Shown here: positions 31,300 to 36,713 of the stretch, in pieces
Layout of the letters: each line of letters begins with the position of its first letter
Position numbering within the stretch: position 1 is the first letter of the stretch
Made by a program: the position numbers and the translations under genes
IMG/VR virus record: IMGVR_UViG_3300029258_002312
Location: 1 to 36,713 of that record
DNA length: 36,713 bases
Reading direction: 5' to 3' (one strand)
Source: a virus
Notes under the pieces: generated by a model
The model's database searches: none
What the model was told of the DNA's origin: nothing
What the model saw: the letters and a program-made list of their open reading frames with translations, nothing else

Positions 31300-31566
31300 A
31301 TGAGCAATAAAACTGAATTTAAAAACGTATTACTAACTAAAATTAACTACAAAGATAATGACATAATCGTTTTAAACATAGAAGACACTAGAACGTACGG
31401 CACAAAGTCTACTACACACGAACACAACGGAGAAACAAGGCTAAGTACAAAAATATGGGCAAGCAAGGTTTATGCTATTTCTAAAAAGCAGGCTGTTGTT
31501 GCATCAGAACAAGACAAAAGCACAGGCATTTTTAAAGATGATGATGTAAGCGATGTTCCGTTTTAA
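31300..31566 (+). CDS. Small ssDNA-binding-like protein with SSB-type tail
   Basis: 88 aa. Beta-rich N-terminal two thirds (FKNVLLTKINYKDNDIIVLN, RLSTKIWASKVYAISK) and an acidic end DDDVSDVPF, resembling the DDDIPF tip by which bacterial SSB recruits partners. The length is short for an OB fold but feasible. It lies among recombination genes. I see no diagnostic OB-fold signature, so this is a structural guess supported by the tail. Confidence 0.5.
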   Translation: MSNKTEFKNVLLTKINYKDNDIIVLNIEDTRTYGTKSTTHEHNGETRLSTKIWASKVYAISKKQAVVASEQDKSTGIFKDDDVSDVPF

Positions 31567-31582
31567 AAACATGAGGTAAGTT

Positions 31583-32077
31583 ATGGCAAAATTATTTGAG
31601 CTGACAAATGAGCTGAAAATGCTTGAATTTTATCACGAAAAGGCAGAGGAGGACGCGTGCGAAGGAATTCTTGATGAAATATCATCTGTTAAAATCAGCA
31701 TAAAAGATAAAGGCATAAATATAGCTAAAACTGTAAAAGAAATGGAATCAGATATTGAAAAATTTACAAAGGCAGAATGCGACATAAAAACTCGTAAAAA
31801 GCTGTTAGAGAAGAAACTACTCCGATTAAAGGAGTACTTAAAAACAAATATGGAGGATTGTTCTATCTCACATATTTACAATGAATATATCGACATAAAA
31901 ATAAAAGAGAATCCACCAGCTGTTAAAATCTATAATGAAGATATTGTTCCTATAGAATATTTTAATTATAAAACTATACAAACACCTGACAAGGCGTTAA
32001 TAGCAAGAGCCATAAAAAATGGAAAAACAATTGACGGTGCCGTTTTGGAAAAAGGAAATAGACTTGTAATTAAATGA
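31583..32077 (+). CDS. Siphovirus Gp157-family protein
   Basis: 164 aa with the Gp157 layout: a helical N-terminal half with the sequence around EEDACEGILDEISSVKISIKDK, a Lys/Glu-rich coiled coil (TRKKLLEKKLLRLKEYLK), then a small beta part with the typical ending 'I-x-x-NPPAV-x-I ... DKALIARAIKNGKTIDGAVL ... RLVIK'. Gp157 is usually encoded in early recombination modules; its role is not firmly known (a link to phage resistance in Streptococcus was reported). GAGGT before the ATG. Confidence 0.82.
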   Translation: MAKLFELTNELKMLEFYHEKAEEDACEGILDEISSVKISIKDKGINIAKTVKEMESDIEKFTKAECDIKTRKKLLEKKLLRLKEYLKTNMEDCSISHIYNEYIDIKIKENPPAVKIYNEDIVPIEYFNYKTIQTPDKALIARAIKNGKTIDGAVLEKGNRLVIK

Positions 32078-32116
32078 AATACAAGGCAAAAAAGGTTGAC
32101 AACCAAAATAAACAGA

Positions 32117-32163
32117 ATACGGCATAAGTATTTTTATTAAATTTATTATTAAAAAAATGAGGT
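32117..32163 (+). repeat. 47-bp direct repeat (copy 1; copy 2 at 32433-32479)
   Basis: The segment ending in AAAAAAATGAGGT before the ATG at 32171 recurs at 32433-32479 with two adjacent base changes. In copy 2 it forms the end of the 38-aa membrane peptide gene and the ribosome site of the Gly-Leu frame. Another duplicated gene junction. Confidence 0.88.
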
Positions 32164-32170
32164 GAGAAAT

Positions 32171-32362
32171 ATGAGTAAGAAGTCTTTACCACCATATACG
32201 ATAGAAAAAGTTTTTACAAAGGACGGGAACGTAAAATACGTATCAGTGTATAACAATGAAAACGTACAAGAACGTTATGAAAAAGGATTGCTTGGGAAGG
32301 GCTTTGACACGGCAGTGGAAGCATATAAAAACATGTTTGAATTTGAGTCTTATCTGGTATAG
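32171..32362 (+). CDS. Hypothetical protein, 63 aa
   Basis: From the ATG at 32171, with GAGGTG upstream; a GTG three codons earlier lies in that site. Contains PPYTIEKVFTKDGNVKYVSVYN, a small beta hairpin, then a helix (AVEAYKNMFEFE). Not recognised. It is one of a chain of tiny early genes with good ribosome sites. Confidence 0.55.
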   Translation: MSKKSLPPYTIEKVFTKDGNVKYVSVYNNENVQERYEKGLLGKGFDTAVEAYKNMFEFESYLV

Positions 32363-32370
32363 AGGGAAAA

Positions 32371-32487
32371 ATGAACTGGTTTAATATGTTTACGGCTTCG
32401 TTAGTATTAGCAATGGTATCTATGTGCGCAATATACGGCATTGGTATTTTTATTAAATTTATTATTAAAAAAATGAGGTTACTATGA
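32371..32487 (+). CDS. 38-aa single-span membrane peptide
   Basis: MNWFNMFTASLVLAMVSMCA continuing IYGIGIFIKFIIKK is one hydrophobic helix with a positive C-terminus. GAGGG lies 4 nt before the ATG. The stop overlaps the next ATG (ACTATGA). Its 3' half is the copy-2 direct repeat, so the coding end arose from a duplicated leader. Tiny membrane peptides in early regions can act in exclusion or membrane modulation; unproven here. Confidence 0.5.
   Translation: MNWFNMFTASLVLAMVSMCAIYGIGIFIKFIIKKMRLL
32433..32479 (+). repeat. 47-bp direct repeat (copy 2)
   Basis: 45 of 47 bases identical to 32117-32163. Confidence 0.88.
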
Positions 32488-32581
32488 AAAAAGAAGAGCT
32501 TTAGGTCTGGGTCTTGGTCTAGGTCTTGGTCTGGGTCTGTATCTAGGTCTGGGTCTTTTTATTAATAGTTTAAAGAGGTAA
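32484..32581 (+). pseudogene. Frameshifted (Gly-Leu)n membrane microprotein
   Basis: GAGGT precedes ATG at 32484, but the frame stops after six codons. If the A6 tract at 32487-32492 had seven A residues the frame would read MKKRRALGLGLGLGL and continue (GL) with one YL to FINSLKR-stop at 32581. That would be a basic start plus a 20-residue hydrophobic Gly-Leu helix. It may be switched by poly-A length (phase variation), rescued by transcriptional slippage, dead, or a sequencing error. The stop region carries the ribosome site for the next gene. Confidence 0.55.
32504..32557 (+). repeat. 6-bp microsatellite (GGTCTN), nine units
   Basis: Nine hexamers of GGTCTG, GGTCTT or GGTCTA (one diverged to TATCTA) run without interruption. 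In one frame they encode alternating Gly-Leu. The varied third base with preserved Gly-Leu suggests selection on the peptide and not only slippage. Confidence 0.88.
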
Positions 32582-32587
32582 AAACAA

Positions 32588-32836
32588 ATGCAACCTAAAT
32601 TTAACATTAGACAATATGTTTATGCGCTTGGAAAAGAAAAGCCAGGCGATTGCGCATATGGAAAGCATTATCTCGCGGTCATAAACAAATCTCCAATAGA
32701 GATAATCAGAATTGATAAAAATTGCGTAGAATATTACATTGATTATTTGTGGTTTAAAGAATCTGAGGTTTTTGAAACTAGAGAAGAATTAATTAATGGT
32801 TGGAAAAATATAATTATAGAGGAAGAAAATGAATAG
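32588..32836 (+). CDS. Hypothetical protein, 82 aa
   Basis: Not recognised. A small beta-rich domain (FNIRQYVYALGKEK, IEIIRIDKNCVEYYIDYLWF) with SH3-like strand spacing and an acidic tail. AGAGGT before the ATG. Its stop overlaps (ATGAATAG) the start of the YqaJ-like remnant, the sign of an intact operon before that gene decayed. Confidence 0.6.
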   Translation: MQPKFNIRQYVYALGKEKPGDCAYGKHYLAVINKSPIEIIRIDKNCVEYYIDYLWFKESEVFETREELINGWKNIIIEEENE

Positions 32837-32909
32837 CAGAACCGAATGGCTCAAAGCTCGTAAAAACGGCATAGGTGGAAGTGATTGCGCAGCGGTACTT
32901 GGGCTTTGA
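32829..32909 (+). pseudogene. N-terminal remnant of a YqaJ/lambda-exonuclease-type gene
   Basis: The frame reads MNSRTEWLKARKNGIGGSDC then AAVLGL and stops at TGA. 'R-x-EWL-x-ARK-x-GIGGSD-x-AAVLGL' is the conserved opening of YqaJ-type phage recombination exonucleases. After the stop about 85 bp without similarity follow to the next gene. So the exonuclease of the recombination module was lost by a deletion, leaving 26 codons and the translational overlap with the upstream gene. Confidence 0.78.
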
Positions 32910-33007
32910 AATGTATTACAAAAAGAACCACCAAAGACTACAAGTTTAGATAACGCAAAAGAATTATATCGACGAGTCAATTTATTAAAGTTATGAGAGA
33001 GGAATTT

Positions 33008-33236
33008 ATGAATGATTTTAAAAATACAATAGAAGAACAAAGCGATGCTATCAGTAAATTATTTTCTGAATGTTGAAAAACTACGGCAAAGTTTGGATAA
33101 ATTTATAACAGTTATGAATCATGAAAAATTAAATGAAATAGTTGGCAATATTATAGCTCTTACTGAATGTTTGGAAAAAATAAATAACTTCGAAGAGAAA
33201 GGATTGCTTAATAAATTATCTACTATTTTTAAATAA
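33008..33236 (+). pseudogene. Small helical gene split by a +1 frameshift
   Basis: A good GAGGA ribosome site precedes ATG at 33008: MNDFKNTIEEQSDAISKLFS, then EC-stop at 33076. The +1 frame over the same point continues NVEKLRQSLDKFITVMNHEK and on to KLSTIFK at 33236. Together they form one coherent helical protein of about 75 aa. A one-base insertion near 33070, a sequencing error, or a programmed +1 shift at TGT-TGA would explain it. The second half has no ribosome site of its own. Confidence 0.5.
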
Positions 33237-33248
33237 GAGGATTTTAAA

Positions 33249-33431
33249 ATGGAAACAAATAAAACAGTATTTTTTATAATGTTGATTATTATTGCGGTAT
33301 TATCTTTTGGCAATATGTGGCAATGTTATCATGTTGAAAATCAAGCAATAAGAATAATCGAAAATCAGGCACCGCCAATGACTTTATCTAAGGCGCAAAC
33401 AGATAGCTTAAAAAAAGCTTTTAAACAATGA
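33249..33431 (+). CDS. Single-span membrane protein, 60 aa
   Basis: One N-terminal membrane helix (TVFFIMLIIIAVLSFGNMW) then a short polar tail. GAGGA before the ATG. Not recognised. It could be an early membrane-active or exclusion protein. Confidence 0.55.
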   Translation: METNKTVFFIMLIIIAVLSFGNMWQCYHVENQAIRIIENQAPPMTLSKAQTDSLKKAFKQ

Positions 33432-33449
33432 GCTAATGAAAAGTACGTC

Positions 33450-33755
33450 ATGACTAATAAATCAAAGCAAAAAGGCAATAATTTCGAGCGAGAACTTGTA
33501 AAACAAGCCCAAGAGTTTGAATTAAAAGCCAAGCGCGCATGGGGTTCGAATGGCGAATCTTTGGGTTTAGAGCCTGATGTAGACCTCATTATTGATGACT
33601 ATATAAAAGTACAGGCTAAGCTAAGAAGAAAATTACCAGATTGTCTTCAAATTCCTAAAAGCTGTGATGTCACAGTTTTTCGTCAAGACAGAGGGGAAAC
33701 TTTGATGTTAATGCGTTGGAAAGAGTTTTTGGAATTTGTAAACAAAATTAAATAA
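33450..33755 (+). CDS. Second PDDEXK nuclease, Hjc-like
   Basis: 101 aa: KGNNFERELVKQAQ (helix with Glu), then GLEPDVDLIID (Asp) and YIKVQAKLRRK (x-V-Q-A-K, a Q-x-K variant of E-x-K), an arrangement typical of Hjc/VRR-NUC-like resolvases. It is distinct from the nuclease at 30914. It probably cuts branched recombination or replication intermediates. Confidence 0.72.
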   Translation: MTNKSKQKGNNFERELVKQAQEFELKAKRAWGSNGESLGLEPDVDLIIDDYIKVQAKLRRKLPDCLQIPKSCDVTVFRQDRGETLMLMRWKEFLEFVNKIK

Positions 33756-33766
33756 CGCGAGGAATA

Positions 33767-34213
33767 ATGGGATTACATATTAACAAGTATAGATATAGTT
33801 ACCGTATATTGCAGAAATTGCGTGAGTATGCTTTAAAATCTGAACACAATAAATCATGTATATTTTGCGAAGACCTAGAACGCGCGTACTCTGAGCTGGA
33901 TAAAATTGATTTCACTAAAAAAGATTGGGATAAAAAGGAGAAGGAGTTAACAAGTTATCCAAATTTCATAAATCACACTGATTGCAACGGAGGATATATT
34001 TCGTGCAAAAATATTGGCGTTTCCTTAATTCCTTCTGCTGACCGTATATTTTGGCGAGACCTTGATGAGCTTAAAAAAGAAGTCGAAGAGCTAAGTAATA
34101 ATGATATTTTTCTTGAGTTGTGTAGAGAAGGCAGCATAAGCACAATTAAATGCGCATGGGATGATTTTTATGCTGATGTAACAGAATGCGATGATATATT
34201 AAGATTTCGGTAA
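33767..34213 (+). CDS. Hypothetical protein, 148 aa
   Basis: Not recognised. Polar, mostly helical, with CIFCEDLERA and several scattered Cys. GAGGA 4-5 nt before the ATG. It lies in the line of early genes between the nuclease and an HTH gene. Confidence 0.6.
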   Translation: MGLHINKYRYSYRILQKLREYALKSEHNKSCIFCEDLERAYSELDKIDFTKKDWDKKEKELTSYPNFINHTDCNGGYISCKNIGVSLIPSADRIFWRDLDELKKEVEELSNNDIFLELCREGSISTIKCAWDDFYADVTECDDILRFR

Positions 34214-34251
34214 AATGTAGGCAATTATTGTTTCTTAGGCGAGTTAGGTAA

Positions 34252-34692
34252 ATGAATAAAATACAAGAAATCAGGTTGTATATGGGACTAAATATTTCTG
34301 AAATAGGCAGTATTTTAAAAGTAACAAGACCAATTATTTATGGATTAATTAACGGGGAAAAACTTAAACTAAAAGAAAACCAAAACAGATTAGATAGACT
34401 TTATTATTTTTGTAAAAAATGGCGGGCATTTGAGGCTGGAAGATTTGCGGGCTTTCAGTATAAAAAAATTAATGGCGATAAAAATTTGCTTGATTTACTG
34501 ACTAGCAATGTTTTCGATAAAAAAGTCGAGAAACTGATTAACAAAACAATGTCAAAAATTAAAGATATTTTAATTAAAAAGAAAAAAGAAAGAAAAGCTC
34601 ATGAGCTGCTGCGTAAAAATCATGGCTTTAACCCTATAAATAAGGAAGAACGAAAGCAGCTAATAAGACGGCTTACAAGAACTATAAGTTAA
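34252..34692 (+). CDS. HTH protein, antitoxin/regulator-like
   Basis: 146 aa. Residues 1-45 form an HTH (IQEIRLYMGLNISEIGSILK then VTRPIIYGLINGE). The remainder is basic and helical with KKKKERKAHELLRKNHGF. N-terminal XRE-type HTH plus a helical tail is seen in antitoxin-like proteins (Xre of Xre-COG5654/MbcA type), but no toxin is adjacent. The preceding 38 bp show no strong promoter. Confidence 0.55.
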   Translation: MNKIQEIRLYMGLNISEIGSILKVTRPIIYGLINGEKLKLKENQNRLDRLYYFCKKWRAFEAGRFAGFQYKKINGDKNLLDLLTSNVFDKKVEKLINKTMSKIKDILIKKKKERKAHELLRKNHGFNPINKEERKQLIRRLTRTIS

Positions 34693-34709
34693 AAATAGGA
34701 GAAAATAAC

Positions 34710-34892
34710 ATGAAAATCTTTTTACTAAAAATACTGTTTTGTGGATTAACGGCTATAAACATTGGGGCAATTATAGTTATTTATAATAAAATTCTATGTG
34801 GAAATTTTGATATATTTAACAATATCTTATTTATTATTTTTGTCCAGATAATTATGGCTAAATTTTGTTTTTGTTTTGGAGAGGAAAAATGA
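34710..34892 (+). CDS. Two-span membrane protein, 60 aa
   Basis: Two hydrophobic segments (FLLKILFCGLTAINIGAIIVI and NILFIIFVQIIMAKFCFCF) with short loops. AGGAGA before the ATG. The stop overlaps the next ATG (ATGA). Unknown; small early membrane proteins of this type may mediate exclusion. Confidence 0.55.
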   Translation: MKIFLLKILFCGLTAINIGAIIVIYNKILCGNFDIFNNILFIIFVQIIMAKFCFCFGEEK

Positions 34893-35125
34893 GAAATAAA
34901 AAATATTCTAAAGAATTTAGAAACTTTAAAAAAGCATTTCCCAGGGTTTTTAAAGAAGCCAGGCTAAATATTGGTTATAGCCAGGAATATCTCGGAAAAC
35001 GACTTGGAATTAGCACAGTAGCTATCTGTCACTATGAAAAAGGAGTTTCTCTGCCCGGGCTTGAAACGCTTTTTAAAATATCGCATGTTCTTGGGATTTT
35101 CAGTATAAATTTTTCTTGTAAATAA
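34889..35125 (+). CDS. XRE-family HTH regulator
   Basis: 78 aa from the ATG at 34889 (GGAGAGG upstream, ATGA overlap). A textbook Cro/CI HTH at residues 20-70: FKEARLNIGYSQEYLGKRLG then ISTVAICHYEKGVSLPGLET. No extra domain. A 21-bp palindrome lies 19 bp downstream and may be its site. It is the third plus-strand regulator-like gene of the genome. Confidence 0.78.
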   Translation: MRNKKYSKEFRNFKKAFPRVFKEARLNIGYSQEYLGKRLGISTVAICHYEKGVSLPGLETLFKISHVLGIFSINFSCK

Positions 35126-35143
35126 ATGTTGTATTAAACGCTG

Positions 35144-35164
35144 GAAAATGTAATATACATTTTC
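35144..35164. promoter_or_regulatory. Perfect palindrome, candidate operator
   Basis: GAAAATGTA, ATA, TACATTTTC: 9-bp arms and a 3-bp centre. It lies between the XRE gene and the 183-aa gene. It could be an HTH-protein operator controlling the last early gene. T-runs nearby are too short for a good terminator. Confidence 0.5.
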
Positions 35165-35201
35165 TATTATCAATAAATATAACAAAAAAGAGGTTAAAAT
35201 T

Positions 35202-35753
35202 ATGTACAAAAACTCATCTGAAAAATATATATCTGTCGACACAGATAACTTTAGCTTTTTTCTGCCAACGGAAGCAATAGACGCTATAATTCTTTTTAAA
35301 ACAAACAGCCCTAATGATACTTGTAATTTATATATTTACACAAAGAGAAATATCGGGCGAGATAATTCTGCGTTTGTTTGGCTAGATATGAGTTATGATT
35401 TTTCAACTAAAGTCTACCAAAATATAACATCGCAATTTGCAGATAATGCATTTATCGATTTATTATGTGACGGCTCAAGAATATTTATACGTGAAAGCGA
35501 TATAATAGGAATTTCTTGTGAGATGCCGCCAGGAACATCGGAAAACCAAATACGATTATATAGAACGGTTAGCTCAGACTATGAGGAAAAATCCTTCTGT
35601 TTAAAGCAATCTCAATCAGATATAAAACCACTTTACAGAAATTTATTAGCACAAATTTCATATCGACCGAAAAAGATTGAAAAAGCGGAAAATAATAATC
35701 AAGAAAGACTTGCCAAGTCAATGCTATGGTATGCAGCAAAAAATAACATTTAA
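35202..35753 (+). CDS. Hypothetical protein, 183 aa
   Basis: Not recognised. The N-terminal two thirds are beta-rich with many Phe, Tyr and Asp; the last third is helical and polar. AGAGG before the ATG. It is the last plus-strand early gene and converges with the lysis genes 21 bp away, with no clear terminator between. Confidence 0.6.
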   Translation: MYKNSSEKYISVDTDNFSFFLPTEAIDAIILFKTNSPNDTCNLYIYTKRNIGRDNSAFVWLDMSYDFSTKVYQNITSQFADNAFIDLLCDGSRIFIRESDIIGISCEMPPGTSENQIRLYRTVSSDYEEKSFCLKQSQSDIKPLYRNLLAQISYRPKKIEKAENNNQERLAKSMLWYAAKNNI

Positions 35754-35774
35754 TATATTTTCGAAAGGACACAT

Positions 35775-36023
35775 TTATTCTCTTGTCTTTACAATAACAA
35801 TTTTATTTATTGTATCCCGTATATTCTTGATTTCGATGCTTAACGGCTCTAAATAAAGACTTAATAATTCATTTAAGTCTCTTCTGCTTATCTTGCTGTC
35901 ACATTCATTTTTAAGCTTTTCATAAGAATCATCTATTTTTTTTAGACGATTTTTTATCAGCAATCCAATAAAAGAAACGCAAGATGACGCTATTATGACA
36001 GTTGTTTGTGTTGAGCTTAGCAT
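35775..36023 (-). CDS. Single-span membrane protein at the end of the lysis cassette
   Basis: 82 aa: an N-terminal membrane helix (TTVIIASSCVSFIGLLI) then a charged helical tail with coiled-coil spacing. It is the last gene of the late operon, just after Rz1. It may be an antiholin, a second holin or an XhlA-like lysis protein; topology fits but nothing decides. Confidence 0.55.
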   Translation of the reverse strand: MLSSTQTTVIIASSCVSFIGLLIKNRLKKIDDSYEKLKNECDSKISRRDLNELLSLYLEPLSIEIKNIRDTINKIVIVKTRE

Positions 36024-36032
36024 TATTCATTT

Positions 36033-36245
36033 TTAATTTTTAACACATTTTCTTTCGTAAATTTGCAAATAATTATCAATTTGTCTGCGTGTTTCTTCTG
36101 TTAGTTTGTCTTTTCGCGAGATAGTGATTATCGGGGCAACAAGACAAAATCCGTCAATCACGCGCGTATTTGCGCAGCCGTTTATCAATAACAGAAATAG
36201 GCTCAACAGCACGCTTACGCTCATCAGCTTTAATTTGTCTTGCAT
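36033..36245 (-). CDS. Rz1-like outer-membrane spanin lipoprotein (o-spanin)
   Basis: 70 aa. A signal sequence (KLMSVSVLLSLFLLLINGC) ends in a lipobox with Cys as the lipid-modified residue, then a short periplasmic part with FCLVAPIITISRKDKLTEE, the typical Rz1 ending. Its start lies inside the Rz gene in another frame, the classic overlapped spanin architecture. It pairs with Rz to fuse inner and outer membranes at lysis. Confidence 0.85.
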   Translation of the reverse strand: MQDKLKLMSVSVLLSLFLLLINGCANTRVIDGFCLVAPIITISRKDKLTEETRRQIDNYLQIYERKCVKN

Positions 36246-36366
36246 CTTCTAACACCTTTTCGAGATTATCTAAATCCCGCGCTTTTTTCCCTTTTTTGTA
36301 ACCCACAAAAAACAAACCAACTAAGCCTGTTAGTATCATGGCTAATTTTATTAGCAATAGAATCAT
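36154..36366 (-). CDS. Rz-like inner-membrane spanin (i-spanin)
   Basis: 70 aa: an N-terminal membrane helix (ILLLIKLAMILTGLVGLFFVG), a basic KKGKKARD and a periplasmic helical tail. It overlaps the Rz1 gene by 92 nt in another frame and the holin-like stop by TAATG. It is shorter than lambda Rz (153 aa) but similar to compact versions in other phages. Confidence 0.82.
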   Translation of the reverse strand: MILLLIKLAMILTGLVGLFFVGYKKGKKARDLDNLEKVLEDARQIKADERKRAVEPISVIDKRLRKYARD

Positions 36367-36608
36367 TATTTTCTCTCCCTTTTTCTGCTAAAAATAGCAT
36401 CAAAAATAGTTACACCGCTTAATCCGCTACCTAGACCAAGAACTATAGCAATCAGTTCAATTATTATCTTGGAATCGCCTAAAGGGCGGAATAGGGCTAT
36501 TATGAACGATACCACAGTCATGCCTATACCAACGCCAAGCAATATTGCTGCGTTGAGCCGCTTAGAGCTTTTATTACCATTACTGCATTCTAAAAATTTG
36601 CTTTTCAT
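36366..36608 (-). CDS. Holin candidate with two membrane segments
   Basis: 80 aa. A polar N-terminus (KFLECSNGNKSSKRLN), two hydrophobic helices (AAILLGVGIGMTVVSFIIAL and IIIELIAIVLGLGSGLSGV) and a basic tail SRKRERK, a class II holin-like topology. It starts the lysis cassette with Rz/Rz1 after it. There is no ribosome site; TATACT lies exactly 6 nt before the ATG, so a leaderless transcript is possible. A terminator-like hairpin separates it from the endolysin. Confidence 0.68.
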   Translation of the reverse strand: MKSKFLECSNGNKSSKRLNAAILLGVGIGMTVVSFIIALFRPLGDSKIIIELIAIVLGLGSGLSGVTIFDAIFSRKRERK

Positions 36609-36648
36609 AATAGCAGTATATCATTTTTTTATAAATTCCAAAAGAAAA

Positions 36649-36675
36649 CCCGCAAATACGTAAAGTACTTGCGGG
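36649..36675 (-). terminator. Intrinsic terminator upstream of the holin gene
   Basis: CCCGCAA (36649-36655) pairs with TTGCGGG (36669-36675), with an inner TAC/GTA and a GTAAA loop. On the minus strand the stem is followed by TTTTCTTTT. It lies between the endolysin and the holin-spanin genes, so it may limit readthrough into the holin and time lysis. Confidence 0.72.
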
Positions 36676-36713
36676 CAATGGAGGAATGTTATGAAAAACA
36701 AGTCTATAGATTA
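36675..36713. repeat. 39-bp terminal direct repeat (copy of 1-39)
   Basis: Identical to the first 39 bases of the window; see that entry. Confidence 0.93.

Noticed and set aside
32389-32441. Minus-strand 75-aa frame at 32214-32441
   Set aside because: Antisense to two small early genes with good ribosome sites.

Overview
This window is a complete, circular or circularly permuted genome of a P22-like podovirus. The first 39 bases recur as the last 39, so the unit is 36,674 bp, and the late gene block runs without a break across the artificial ends. The DNA is AT-rich. A two-gene Rz/Rz1 spanin set, a signal-peptide outer-membrane beta-barrel protein and Shine-Dalgarno starts point to a Gram-negative host. 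Two ankyrin-repeat genes, a phage-borne porin-like protein and a protein with SH3-ligand-like motifs suggest a host that lives with eukaryotic cells, for example Rickettsiales/Holosporales or Legionellales. That host assignment is inference.

Layout. (1) Late block, minus strand, read from 23618 down to 175 and on through the ends to 35775: small terminase, two small basic proteins, large terminase, portal, [regulatory island], scaffold, coat, gp4-like adaptor, gp10-like stabiliser, fibre-like protein, GNAT protein, three ejection-type proteins, collar-domain tail protein, two small tail proteins, a 1297-aa beta-helix tail spike, conversion-type genes, M15 endolysin, terminator, holin candidate, Rz/Rz1 and one more membrane protein. 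(2) A plus-strand island at 17900-18905 inside the late block: an 11-bp-period array of DnaA-box-like repeats, a large inverted repeat, a strong promoter with the start codon at the predicted +1, an XRE regulator and a small gene. (3) 23650-26500: divergent promoters around a very AT-rich spacer, then small acidic genes, an ISAs1-family transposon with a related 177-bp MITE nested in its left end, a tRNA-iMet-like sequence and an ankyrin gene. (4) 26533-28274, minus strand: helicase-loader-like gene, lambda O-like initiator with three internal iterons, a structured terminator-like hairpin and a Cro/CII-like HTH gene, facing a divergent early promoter. (5) 28412-35753, plus strand: a second ankyrin gene, a recombination module (zinc-ribbon protein, PDDEXK nuclease, SSB-like protein, Gp157, a second PDDEXK nuclease and a dead YqaJ exonuclease start), many tiny genes and two more HTH proteins.

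How it may work. No integrase, ParA/ParB or protelomerase gene is visible. There is, however, a perfect 16-bp match to the bacterial chromosomal parS consensus (23145-23160), a second near match (12780-12795), and a DnaA-box array next to a repressor-type gene. I infer that the quiescent phage may persist as an episome using host DnaA for initiation and host ParB for segregation, with the lambda-type O/iteron origin used in lytic growth. This is a hypothesis from sites only. A tRNA-like segment could instead be an attP whose integrase was lost or is supplied in trans.

The genome also shows recent short duplications at gene junctions (leader copies, a 52-bp tandem duplication, a copied ankyrin gene end), several gene remnants and two frameshifted small genes.
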